A stretch of DNA of 64,000 bases from Plasmopara viticola (lineage: Eukaryota; Oomycota; Peronosporomycetes; Peronosporales; Peronosporaceae), in the NCBI GenBank assembly GCA_001695595.3, contig MBPM02000036.1, positions 620,001 to 684,000 of the forward strand. The letters run 5' to 3'. Below, piece after piece: positions 19,988 to 29,667 of the stretch (the first letter of the stretch is position 1; every line of letters starts with the position of its first letter). The position numbers and the translations under genes are program-made. The notes under the pieces are model-generated. The model saw only the letters and a program-made list of their open reading frames with translations, searched no databases and was not told where the DNA came from.

Positions 19988-21628
19988 TCAATCGGATTCA
20001 TCCGACTCTCTGGCCAAATGCTGCAACGATTCAAAAGCTGGTTTAATACGCGCGTCATCCTTCAGTAATTCTCCAACTATTGTCAGCCACGAAATGCTCG
20101 AATCCCCTGTATATGGCAAATTTCTATGCAATAATCGTACGGCACTGTAAATGGCATCTTCAACTTTTCTCTTTTCGATACGCCGGTAATACGCCACAAA
20201 AGCTGGAAACCAACTCTTGATTACCGATACACCAGCATGTTGAGAAATAAGTTCCTTCAAAATAACTTTGGGATGCTTGCCACGATCTGAAAGGTGTAAC
20301 ATGGATGAGGGATTAGCCAGGTACTGCACCATAGAGCGTGCATAATTCTGGACGTCGAGGCGCTGCCCTTCATCTAAAGAACCAATGTGCTGTGCTGCTA
20401 GCTCGAGGTCTCGAAACAGAACGACCACTTCATCAAACGAATGCTCTGATTTCAGCAAATCATACATCTGATCGCCATTAAATGGCCTCCATTTCGCGTA
20501 AAAAGCGACGGTCGCAATCCCATTGGCGAAAATTAGAAAATTATCCGGCGTAATCTTCTTGTTAAAAATTTTCAAGCGTCTAAACTCAAGTTGAGGGTAC
20601 CGGTGCCACATTTTTCGCGCATTCGCTGCAAGGCTCCCACTATAGTAATTTACGTCTCCCAACACATTCTCGAGCGCATTGGAATCGAACATGACCTTCG
20701 CACGTGGCAATGACATCTTTGGCAGTATGGATAAAATAAAGCTGCCAAGGTCAAACTTCTGATCGTCCACCTTCAAGTACATTTTCACGTATTCTAGCCA
20801 CGCAGTAAACAGAGTCACATCGTCAATACCAATCAAAGCATGTTCTTTCTCGAGCCTCAAGAGTAGGAACATGTATTTTGGTGATTCCTTGTGTAGAAGC
20901 CATTCCTTAAGCACAAAATCCTTGGTAATCGGATCCGTGACCATATACGTCAGCATATCCACAGCAAATAGCTCCAAAACTTGCTTGCGTCGATAATAGT
21001 CAAATAGTGTCACGACTTGTGAATACGGATCATACACGGATGGATCATGAAGTGGAAATGTCAGTTTTGAACTCGGTCGTGGCTGAATGTGTTTGGCCAA
21101 AAAATATAAGAGGTCCTTGTTGCTAAATACTGCGTTATCCGAAGCCATGGTGTCCCAAACCCTATAACGACAAATGTAGTAAAACCACACAAGAAGCTTG
21201 GGGTCGTGGCCCAATTCGACTGGGTCCATATATCGATGAAAGATGCTTTGAAGGTTCAAGTACTTAAACACATCCTTTGGGTGGACTCGCGGTTCCTTTA
21301 CCCATTCGTAGACTTTTTGTTTCATATCACGCCAATGCGCATGTCTCTTTATCGCGTGTAAATCAACTCGTTCTCGAAGCATGAGCTCGTTTTCTAATTT
21401 GCGCGATAACTCTTGAATCTCCATGGCATTTTCGAGATTTTCGTCAATCATGTGCACAGCCGGTTGACCAAGATAATCCACCAATCCATTTCCTCTCGCC
21501 TCCTCGTTCGTGCCATTAAACGAGGACTTGTCTTTGTCGTCGCGACTTGTATTCGAGGTAGTGCCATAACAAGTGCTAACGTTAAAAAAGAAGATGATGG
21601 TAGTACGCACAAGGATGAGTACGCGCAT
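19988..21628 (-). CDS. Secreted WY-fold effector E1 (no canonical RXLR)
   Basis: Predicted secreted virulence-type effector, 546 aa, no intron. The signal peptide is residues 1-22, starting MRVLILV and ending TCYG. The frame is open further upstream only through a TTG, so the ATG at 21,628 is the start. No R-x-L-R is present; the acidic NEEAR (residues 41-45) may be a remnant of an EER motif. A W-Y type helical unit spans residues ~105-155: EW at 108-109, PKDVFKYLNL at 117-126, VWFYY at 147-151. Further Leu/Trp/Tyr-rich helical repeats fill the rest, as in tandem LWY effectors. The host target is unknown. E2 differs at 32 residues by hand count; E3 and E4 are broken relatives. Confidence 0.8.
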   Translation of the reverse strand: MRVLILVRTTIIFFFNVSTCYGTTSNTSRDDKDKSSFNGTNEEARGNGLVDYLGQPAVHMIDENLENAMEIQELSRKLENELMLRERVDLHAIKRHAHWRDMKQKVYEWVKEPRVHPKDVFKYLNLQSIFHRYMDPVELGHDPKLLVWFYYICRYRVWDTMASDNAVFSNKDLLYFLAKHIQPRPSSKLTFPLHDPSVYDPYSQVVTLFDYYRRKQVLELFAVDMLTYMVTDPITKDFVLKEWLLHKESPKYMFLLLRLEKEHALIGIDDVTLFTAWLEYVKMYLKVDDQKFDLGSFILSILPKMSLPRAKVMFDSNALENVLGDVNYYSGSLAANARKMWHRYPQLEFRRLKIFNKKITPDNFLIFANGIATVAFYAKWRPFNGDQMYDLLKSEHSFDEVVVLFRDLELAAQHIGSLDEGQRLDVQNYARSMVQYLANPSSMLHLSDRGKHPKVILKELISQHAGVSVIKSWFPAFVAYYRRIEKRKVEDAIYSAVRLLHRNLPYTGDSSISWLTIVGELLKDDARIKPAFESLQHLARESDESD

Positions 21629-21653
21629 GATGTGGCTTGAGACGCTGCAAGAC

Positions 21654-21660
21654 AAAGTGA
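21654..21660 (-). promoter_or_regulatory. Initiator-like motif of effector E1
   Basis: TCACTTT on the minus strand, 26 bp before the E1 ATG, fits the oomycete initiator consensus TCAYTYY. The same motif sits at the same distance before E2 (33,104-33,110) and E4 (56,085-56,091). E3 has a one-base variant near 42,364. This suggests a very short 5' leader. Confidence 0.5.
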
Positions 21661-22826
21661 GAGCGACGGAAAAAAATTTAATCTTGCAGCTGGTACGAGA
21701 TTATGATTGGGATTGTGCGACCAGATAGCAAAAAGGACGAGACTGTACGTACGGAGCCCTAGTTCTACGGATAATTGGCTTCGATTAAACATTCACCATC
21801 TATTCTTGATTGTCGACCTAATGTTTGTATCGTATAACGTTTTCAACCAATTATCGTGTGACTCTATCATCTTACAGTATTTAGCTGCACATGCTTAATT
21901 TGACTAGAAAAAAATACAGCAGGAACGATTGAATAATAACCGAGGCACCGTATCTCAAGTAATAGGATGCTGCAAACTGATCTGTAATGGAAACTGCAAC
22001 TAGGGTGTACGACAATGGTTATGAATTCGCTGCCTCCTTGTAAACAATCTTCGATTTTGGACACAGCGTCTGTGCACGCCCGTATCGTACTACCAATTTT
22101 CATCCAATGTCGCCTTGCGGATTAAACGCATTGAACGACCTTTCCATTGACAAGTTTTTGTCGAAATAGCGCACAAAACCATTTGTAGGGTCGACCGATT
22201 CTAGCAACTTACGCTGGCGAAGAATGCTTTAAGTCTGACTTGGATCAATTTAAACCTTTTGTCGGCTAAACGTGATGTCCTCTCGACAAGTACAATCATC
22301 ATTCGTCGCTACTACTGCGAAAATACACAGATCCGTACTCAAAATTAGCATAATTAAAATAACAAAATCTGTACGTATATTATTCTGCAAAACACCATAT
22401 AAAGTTATAGATTGATAAAATTTACGTTTTATAAAAAAAGCTAAGAAAACCACCCCTTCTACCAAACAATAATTACCGCAATCAAAAATATATATATACA
22501 AATTTTTACCCCATCGTAATTTTAGCACTATACCGTTTTTTACGCAGTAAAAAACGGTTTAGTTGATGTGGTTAAAGTGCCCTAAAAGAACAAATACAAT
22601 TGTGGTTAGTGATCATAATCGTCGCAAGCGCCCAAATGGAGCTGGGATGGTACAGCCCTATTTGTTAACACTTTTGTGTAGCTTATTTGTTAACACTTCT
22701 GAGTAGCTTACGAGAGCGAGGCTACATTATTTAGAATGAGTAAATTAACATCTTTATATCAGATATGGTGCGTAAAAATTTTATTTGTATTTTACGGGGC
22801 TGGAAGTTCTATTGTCGATTCGATTA
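21661..22826. other. Effector upstream region, unit 1
   Basis: About 1.2 kb without a gene. It includes a direct repeat TATTTGTTAACACTT-type unit of about 27 bp (twice, 22,659-22,712) and the hairpin at 22,529. The segment recurs in unit 2 (33,111-34,276), unit 3 (56,092-57,573, split by a SINE) and, inverted, at 48,190-49,091. Confidence 0.65.
22529..22561. repeat. Hairpin in effector upstream region
   Basis: Arms of about 15 bp (TATACCGTTTTTTAC and its near complement) around a GCA loop. Unit 2 keeps it (near 33,978-34,012) with compensating and non-compensating changes; unit 3 has lost most of it. It may be a small MITE remnant or a chance palindrome. Confidence 0.6.
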
Positions 22827-22950
22827 GGGAGCGCCTATAGCTACACCCCTCCTGCCTAGAGCTACACCCCTCTCTTTATGCTGACCAATCAAAGTACAGC
22901 TTCATATCTTCAGCCAGTTATGCAATTATTGGGATGCTCATGGATATGGG

Positions 22951-23820
22951 CAGGTGGACCGCATGTACGTGTTTGGTGGCCATTGTGGTATAAATGTGGA
23001 GTCTCGCTTGAAAGCACGCATTATTACCGAGCTAGCGTGGCAACACCACTTTGTCACAAACATGTTTACCCGCCCCAATTTTGCTCGTGTAGCCAAGAAT
23101 TTTGAGGCCGACTTTACGCTTATTAATGCGTGCAACATTGTCGATGAAGATTGAAAGGAACACGGACTTCATTCGGAAGTATTTGTGGTTTTTAACATAA
23201 AAAGACACTTGGGCATTCTTGGCGGCACTTTTACAGTGGCGAAATGAAGAAGGCGATCTTTCGTATGATGAAATACTATTTGCCTCTGAATGATGTGATG
23301 ACCGTACAGGCTTCAGCCAACTTTGGCGGGTTAGGACACACAGCTCTCTTTTTTAGGCTCTCTGGCACGGGCAAGACGACGCTGTCGCTAATGCAAAGCG
23401 CGATCTCATTGGTGACGACGAGCTCGGCTGGGATGACGGGTTTTATATATAAATTTGAAGGCGGCTGCTATGTCAGGACGATAAATTTGAGTAAAGAGAC
23501 ATAGCCCGATATCCATAATGCGATTTGCCCGGATGCCTTGCTTGAAATTGTGTGGACCAACGCTAATATTGAAACCGACTTTCTCAGCTCAAGCAAGACC
23601 GAATGTGGTCGCGCAAACACAGGATCTTTAACAAACGCTGCCTTTTCGCTACTGCTGCATCTACACACTGTGTGTAGATTGTGAATCCAAGAGACGCGTA
23701 AACGGACAAGGGTGCGTTTAGCGATATAGCTTACGATTTGACCGCCTCGTTTAAACGTAACTACAGGCAGTTTATTCTGCTAGGCAAGGACCTATCATGT
23801 TACGGCCCGGTGATGTGTTA
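22951..23820 (+). pseudogene. pckA: ATP-dependent PEP carboxykinase fragment, copy 1
   Basis: Clear but broken similarity to ATP-type phosphoenolpyruvate carboxykinase, the first committed gluconeogenesis enzyme. Recognisable pieces in order: [42 protein letters not shown], the P-loop [32 protein letters not shown], then LNPRDA and the C-terminal FSDIA region. The N-terminal part and about 150 residues between SSSKTE and the C-terminus are missing. In-frame stops and frameshifts occur, for example TGA after NIVDED. In this copy the palindrome seen in copies 2 and 3 has lost most of its right arm. It cannot encode active enzyme. Confidence 0.85.
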
Positions 23821-24124
23821 GTTGCATGCATAATTTCCATATAAAAGCAGTGATATCAAGATTGGTACCTTTCTGTCTTGTGTTGCCGATATCCTTCCTG
23901 AGTACAAGACAGGCCCATTCCTTCTGACGAAGCGTGGCAAGGATAGTACGAGAGGGTGCGCCAGCTTTGGTCATCGTAGAAATGATGGTCTCTTTCCTTA
24001 GGTTTAGCGTCCGGTTGACTGCATAGGCTGCGGGGCCAGAGGCGGCCTCAAGTCCAGAATGCTCGCCACACATCAATTTTATGTCCCAAAAGTAGTTGCC
24101 AGATTGCTGCAAGACGCGTTCCAC
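23795..24124 (-). pseudogene. FAR1/MULE transposase N-terminal fragment
   Basis: A 109-codon minus-strand frame with the pattern NRTLNLRKETI, then TMTKAGAPSRTILATLRQK and LRKDIGNTRQK. This resembles the region before the catalytic core in FAR1-related MULE transposases of oomycetes. The catalytic domain is absent. It overlaps the end of the PEPCK fragment and sits inside the TIR element, so it may be the remnant of that element's own transposase. Confidence 0.55.
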
Positions 24125-24543
24125 AATAGCCAGCCATTGACAGCTTGTTTTGACGTAAATGTGTTCCGTATGCCATTACCCTTTTTCTTATAACAACCAC
24201 TGTGAACACACCCGTGTCAAACCTTCCTTAATTCACCTGTTTTGCTCTTTTTGGTACGATTGAGTCTCACAGCAAAGCCGTTCAATTTGGCAAAAGCCTT
24301 GACAGGGCTTTCCGCCTCTTCAAAAGTAGAGAAATTGGCGATTTCGAATTGGCGATTTCGAGGTTCTACATGGTAGTTACGTGGTAAAGCAACGACAAAT
24401 AATCTGAGGAATTGGTCTGGCAGGAAAACCTGCTGGCGCTTCTAAATTTGTGAAAAAGCGGTGGCTGAAGATATGAAGCTGTACTTTGATTGGTCAGCAT
24501 AAAGAGGGGGCGTAGGGGGGAGGGTGTACCTATAGGCGCTCCC

Positions 24544-26033
24544 AAATTTATTTTTATATAGCAGGGTCAGCATCTACTACTTGGAATAAACGAAGACTTT
24601 AACTTCAATAAAATTGATTTGTGCAATATGAGAATTGTAGAAGCAGGTAAAACAAGCTCGTTTAATTGTAGTGCTTATCAAAGTCACCGCAACAATTAAT
24701 TCGAAATCATGCGTTATTCCTGGATGTTATTTTTTGTCTCGTTTACATAGTAAGCTCTCGCTAAGAAAAATAGCCTTCTTGTCGACGCTGCAAAAAGAAT
24801 GGACGCAGGAGTCTATCTCTACCCCTTCCACATCGCGCGCTTGCCTAAGACGTTCACGAGGCTTACCTTTTTTTCTGCTCAAAGATGCACGCATTATTCT
24901 ACCAGCTATGATTGCCTTATTTATAATCTTTAATCAAACTTTTATAAGACAGATTCTCTACAGCTGTATTGCAGGGGCAAGTCAAAGGTATATACCTGTT
25001 CCTTTTAACTGTGATCACCAAAAGGGCTCAGGTTAGCTCAATAGCAACTTCGCAAATTTGGGATTACATATGACTACAAATGATTGTCTACGGCGTCATG
25101 TTGAAACTACACCACAACAGTCTCTCGAGGATCATGCACTCTGCTTCTTTTATTACAGGGTTGACATGTTGCTTACGGTGTCTATGTGGGACAAAACATT
25201 TGTTTACTACAAGAACATTGGCCAATCGTGTACTTTATAAATCTTTAATGCTTGAGCCTTTGTTTTCTACTTTCCTTACGATCTTTCTAAAATGTTCATC
25301 AATTTTGAAGCCTCTTTAGAAGTGGGTGCGAATCGGGCGCTATACCGGATCGAGTGTAGCACAAAATACTTATATGCTTTGTCCTATGATTATTGAGCCT
25401 GTTTGGACACCTTGCTGACTTTAGTGGTTGTTGACGGATGACAAAAATCGTAAATAGACCGCGGCTGACCTACTACGCAAGTAGATAATGGTCCAACTAA
25501 TACGTGAGCGATAGTTGCGCAATTAGTAAGAACCCATCAAGCCGATTACATTGTGCTTTATACGATTGTATGTTTCTCGTAGTTGGAATGGATCGAGCCA
25601 CCGACCTGGTCATATAATTTTGGTCCTTTCCATAATCTTGATACGGGTAGATCACACTAATTTTGACCACGCATCAAATTGAGTGTATCAAATGACGCTA
25701 AGTATCCAATTGATTCATCGTTTTTGACCCAGATTTCCTTCTAGCCAATAGACTACCAATATCATCAACGATTAACTTTTGGTATTGCATCGGCTCTTTG
25801 AACACAACTATCGACGCCATCGAGCGCTGAATACAGTGGTCGTACGCGATGGCTACAAGCGTCTACGAAATTTTGGGAATGCATAATGACAACGTGGACG
25901 ACATTTGGGCGTCAAGAATCAATTTCGAATTTAATGGAAATTTGACCATGATACCATAATAAACATAGAAATTTGCTTCAGTATATTGCATTAAACAAAG
26001 CAAGGACGGCAAATTGGAGCACAGGGCGAGCTA
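24544..26033. other. Unrecognised block of the repeat unit
   Basis: About 1.5 kb with only short frames; the largest is 24,671-25,036, plus strand, 121 codons, no familiar motif. Unit 2 has the same block at 36,085-37,322, with about 250 bp (near 25,215-25,465) deleted. A minus-strand frame near the right edge (36,987-37,292 in unit 2) is likewise unrecognised. Confidence 0.5.
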
Positions 26034-26207
26034 TTTTGCAAAGAGAAAATTGCAAAATGTGGTACAAATCGAAACTTCTCGCATAAGGTGATACAAATGT
26101 TGAAAACAGTTCCGAGAATTCAGCAGTGTCTGATCCCTCATGTAAAATATGTGGAGAGGTAATCTTCATCAAACAAACCCAACAATCACTCGATTATCGC
26201 AGTCTCT

Positions 26208-28027
26208 GTGATGAGCGAACACGGAGAAGTCGATGCCTTCAAAACGCAGCTCTGGGATACTGGAAAAACCGCAGTAGACGCCATCAAAGGCATTGCGTTT
26301 GGAGAAGGGAGGAGGGTGTGTGTCGCAACTAGGGGCGGTACATTTGGGCGTTTGAAGTGTCTGAGCGACGGAACTGGGTGTGCGTGGTTCGTCACGCTCG
26401 CAATGCTCAGGAGCAACGAAGGGCCGAGAGAGTGGCACGTGACGGACGCCAATCTCGAGCACCAGAAGTGTACAAGCGTCGTCAAGACATCACACAAGCA
26501 GCAAGCCAATCGCCATGTCGTGCGGGCTGCTGTCGCAGCAGCACCAACGCTAGCAACACAAGATCTAGTCGTACAACTTCGTCTCCAGTTCGGGGTGGTT
26601 GCATCTCAGCACGTTGTGTATCGCGAAAAGGAGACTGTGAAACAGCGCCTGTTCGCAGAAGATCCGTCAACTGTTTGACTCCTCCCAAGTTTCTTGGTAG
26701 AGCTGGCGGAACTGAACCCGGGGTGAAAATAGACTTCCAGTGCTACGAGCCGGGCTATTTCGCCTAGCCATGACCGTTCTAGACCCACAATGGTTTGTGC
26801 GTGGACAAAGCGTGTACGGGATTGACGCAACTCACATGAAGCACCGAATTACAACGGGGTGTAATTTGTTCTGGTCACCTGTGACGGAAACATCTGCAAT
26901 CAAGTCGCAGCTGTGGCACTAGCTCCCGTGGAAGACTATGACAATTACCACTGGTTCTCCATCAACGCGATCAATCACGGATTTCTTCGGCGCACCAGCC
27001 CGGTGTTCAGTGACCGTAATTAAGGCTTGATGTTGGCCGCCGATCAACATGGCGTGTTCAACATATTCTGCGTGTGGCACATCATAGGTATGGCATCTCA
27101 TGCATGTCGGTGCTGTGTAATTGTCTCACCTGCAAACGTTCTGTTTATTCTGATCATGTTGAAGGGAACCTGCGAGCAGACAAGAAGGTGCGGCTTGCTG
27201 TCAATCAAGAGAAATTTGTGTGGCAAGCAAACTCTGCAACTTCTGTAGAAGAGTTCGAGCGAGCACAAGACGGCCTGAATTAGGTCAACTCAGAAGCGGA
27301 AAAGTATCTGCGGTGCATCCCTGTGGAGAAGTGGACTCTGCACCTACACTACGAGCTTACACCGCTCTTCGGATGGCGAACGACTAACTTTGTGAAGAGC
27401 GAGCAGACACGGAGTTCGAAACTCAAGCCCAGAATGATGCTTCCGTTCGAGTTCTTCAAAGCAATTTCTTCGATACTGATGGGGAAACGTCGCACCCGCC
27501 AGCATCTGTGCGAAGAATGGCCGAGGCAGGGCCGTTTAGTGACGCCTCGGGCAGAGAAAAGGTTCAACACGCAACTGAAGCTCGCAGCTCAGTACACCGC
27601 TGTATTCAGCTCGGATGTGATTGCCTTCGTGGCGCACGTGACGAGTCCAATGACGTAGCGACGTGTCAACATTGAGGCACCATACTGCTCGTGTGAGACG
27701 TGAAAGCAACTGAAGATACCGTGTCAACATCTATATGCCGTTAGGGCGGCAGCCAAGGCAACTGAGTCTACATTGTCTCAAATGGGAGCATGTTACACGG
27801 CGATCTGCTACCAGTCAGGGATGGGGACTCTCAAAATTCCCGAGGACCGAGCTCTGCACCCAGATTCTGGTGTCCTACCTGCAGGTTTTGTTCGACAGGC
27901 TGGGCATCCAAAGAAGAGACGGATTCGGTCTCAAGGTGAGAGTTCAGGTCGCAGACTATACAAATGTACCACATGCGGTAAGGCAGACGGACACAAAAAG
28001 ACAACATGTCGTGCGCACTCTCCATGA
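26208..28027 (+). pseudogene. MULE transposase, frameshifted, copy 1
   Basis: Pieces of a Mutator-like transposase in three frames. The N-terminal DNA-binding part (26,208-26,678) includes GGTFGRLKCLSDGTGCAWFV. The catalytic core begins with VYGIDATHMKHRI near 26,815, where the Asp is the first DDE residue. ALAPVEDYDNYHWF-like sequence, SDRN and LMLAADQHGVFNIFCVWHI follow to about 27,090. A C-terminal zinc knuckle, CTTCGKADGHKKTTC, lies near 27,965-28,010. Several frameshifts and stops separate them, so it cannot make a full transposase. Confidence 0.8.
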
Positions 28028-28277
28028 ATCTTAGTGGAGTTGTGCAATCGAGCAGACTTACACTAAAAAAGTTTTTTTACTCTGTGATACGATATCCCTC
28101 AGTATGCCTGGGCCCCTGTGATATTTGGTTGAGGCACAATGCACTGACACGTCAGGGCACTCGTCGAACCGCTATCAGAAGGGCACCCGATTTCTAGTAC
28201 TTAGCATACTGATGGTCAATTTGTTCACACTGAAAGCCGGCTGGTCGCTCAGGGGCACCGGCTCTATCGACTGTGAG

Positions 28278-28592
28278 ATTTAAGCTACTGGAACCCACGC
28301 GCTAGGACTAAGCTGTCTCTATCGCGGGATGCTGGTTGCAATCCGACCCATATTGGGACTGAGTTCCGTACCCCTCATTACACTTTGGGGCTTTATCGGT
28401 CAGTTGGGCGTCCCCCACCCAAACTACCCAATCGGGTGCATTTTGGTAGGGCAGTCACACACTCGGGTGTGATAGCTCGTCCACTTTAGTGACCTATCTC
28501 CGGCTGCCTTGATTCGGATTTTATGGGTATCGAACCAGGCACCTCCCAGTCCTGGGTCGAACGGCTAACCGCTCGAGCCACAGGGTCGGTTG
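28278..28592 (-). mobile_element. tRNA-derived SINE inside the MULE, copy 1
   Basis: 315 bp flanked by a perfect 13-bp target duplication TATCGACTGTGAG (28,265-28,277 and 28,593-28,605). On the minus strand the head resembles a tRNA gene: an A-box-like TGGCTCGAGCGGTTAG and a B box GGTTCGATACC about 45 bp further on. The body is unrelated, and the 3' end lies near 28,278. P. infestans is known to carry tRNA-type SINE families; I cannot assign this to one of them. It is duplicated with the unit at 39,568. Confidence 0.88.
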
Positions 28593-28844
28593 TATCGACT
28601 GTGAGCTAGACACTCTTTGTAGCCATCACTTTGCAGCCATGTGAGCCAAAACTCGTATTTAACATGAGGGATCAGGCACTGCTGAATATTTAGAACTGTT
28701 TTGACATTTGTATCACCTTATGCGAGAACTTTCGATTTGCATCACATTTTGCAATTTTTCCTTTTGCAAAACATCTTCACTGGCTTTTTTGTTAGGTCAA
28801 AAAAATGTATCTTCCATGTGAAAACAGCACACAATCAAGGCAAC

Positions 28845-28985
28845 GATCGTACCCTGAGAGGCTGAAAATGAACTCAAGCAACCGCCTTTGGCGGCGACGT
28901 CCTGCATTTCACCCACGCGCCACAACTTGATCTCCTTGTCGGCACCTCCCGTATACAAAAACACATTAGAACTAAAATATCATCG
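28845..28985 (-). pseudogene. WD40 fragment, CAF-1 p60-like, copy 1
   Basis: Minus-strand translation gives a WD40 blade (GGADKEIKLWRVGE). In unit 2 it is followed by VLEFIFSLSGYDR and a degraded second blade ending HGRYI. This resembles the N-terminal blades of the chromatin assembly factor 1 p60 subunit. No intact gene surrounds it and the frame breaks on both sides. The similarity to CAF-1 is from memory and weak. Confidence 0.4.
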
Positions 28986-29629
28986 AAGTCACACACGCCT
29001 TGCACCACAAACGAAAACGCAAGCGCAAAATCCGGCTTATCGATTGCCAAGTTCCTTTAAAGATCTGCCAATTGCAGACACAACAAGGAGAAGACATCAA
29101 TTGGGTGGGAGAGATTGACCACAGTCAACGCAACCATGAAACTTTTGCTGACGGCATGGTGCATCCCAAGTGCCGGACCCTCAAGGCTGCTCAGAAATAG
29201 CACGTCTTGAGTTTCTGATGCGCACGTCTGGCACCGACACGTATCGTTGTAACGACCCGGGCGTCACGACATCACCTCGCGATGACTACAACATACAAAA
29301 CGTTGATCGCAGACGTGTTTTGGCAGGTCGCTCACCCCTTTTCGCAATGCTTGACCGCCTGGAGATTGTTGCTTCCGTTAACGCGCCGTAACCATCCAAT
29401 TTTGACGAACAGCGGTAGCTTACCAACCTCTTCATCGTCTCTCCCTCGGCAAACGAAATTTGCAGCTCGTTTTCACCTATGCCCGTCTACGAGTCGAATC
29501 GTTTAGGCTTGCCACTACTGCATGTTGTGGGGGTCACAACCACGCCACGTCAAATGCATTCATTCGCATACTGCTTCATGGTAGCAGAAAAGGAAGAAAA
29601 GTATTTTTGAGCAGACCGCTTGTTGGAAA
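28986..29629. other. Right edge of unit 1, unrecognised
   Basis: About 640 bp with no named gene, repeated at 40,270-40,921. Short frames on both strands are conserved between units only because the DNA is. It ends directly at the duplication junction (CTTGTTGGAAAATGAGCACG). Confidence 0.5.
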
Positions 29630-29667
29630 ATGAGCACGACGAAGCGGACACTGCCACGGGTAAAGCC

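Larger units (their letters stand above)
22827..24543. mobile_element. TIR element carrying PEPCK fragment (Pack-MULE-like), copy 1
   Basis: Terminal inverted repeats of about 80-90 bp: left 22,827-22,917, right 24,462-24,543. Both begin GGGAGCGCCTATAG at the outer edge and share the block TGACCAATCAAAGTACAGCT. Between them lie a PEPCK gene fragment (+) and a FAR1/MULE-type transposase fragment (-). Long TIRs plus captured cellular sequence plus MULE-type residue suggest a Pack-MULE. I could not find a target-site duplication. The copies at 34,277 and 57,574 have the same flanks, so they arose by segmental duplication, not by new transposition. Confidence 0.65.
26034..28771 (+). mobile_element. 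MULE DNA transposon, copy 1
   Basis: 2.74 kb with terminal inverted repeats of about 115 bp: left 26,034-26,150, right 28,657-28,771. Shared blocks include ATTGCAAAATGTG, CTCGCATAAGGTGATACAAATGT and TGATCCCTCATGT on opposite strands. It contains a broken MULE transposase (+) and a tRNA-derived SINE (-) inserted near the right end. The 9-bp flanks do not match, so the target duplication is decayed or the ends are slightly off. Confidence 0.8.
18181..29629. repeat. Segmental duplication unit 1
   Basis: 11,449 bp repeated head-to-tail as 29,630-40,921, and again, heavily interrupted, from 40,922. By eye most 60-base lines differ at zero to three positions between units 1 and 2. The left boundary is inside DNAJC11 exon 2. 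Contents in order: DNAJC11 5' part (-), effector E1 (-), hairpin, TIR element with PEPCK pseudogene, unknown block, MULE with nested SINE, WD40 fragment, unknown block. Confidence 0.95.

Noticed and set aside
21629..21655. Nine extra N-terminal residues for effector E1
   Set aside because: They begin at TTG, not ATG, lie upstream of the signal peptide, and contain the probable transcription start.
22655..22712. Two-copy TTTGTTAACACTT repeat considered as a CRISPR-like or regulatory array
   Set aside because: Only two adjacent copies without spacers in a eukaryotic genome; a simple local duplication.
22827..24543. Reading the PEPCK region as a functional gene
   Set aside because: Stops, frameshifts, a missing N-terminus and a palindrome in place of the catalytic middle make function impossible in all three copies.
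24671..25319. Frames of 60-121 codons in the unknown block of the unit
   Set aside because: No motif, and conservation between units is explained by recent duplication of the DNA.
28500..28592. Functional tRNA gene
   Set aside because: Box A- and B-like sequences are present, but the cloverleaf is incomplete, and a 13-bp target duplication frames a longer body; it is a SINE head.
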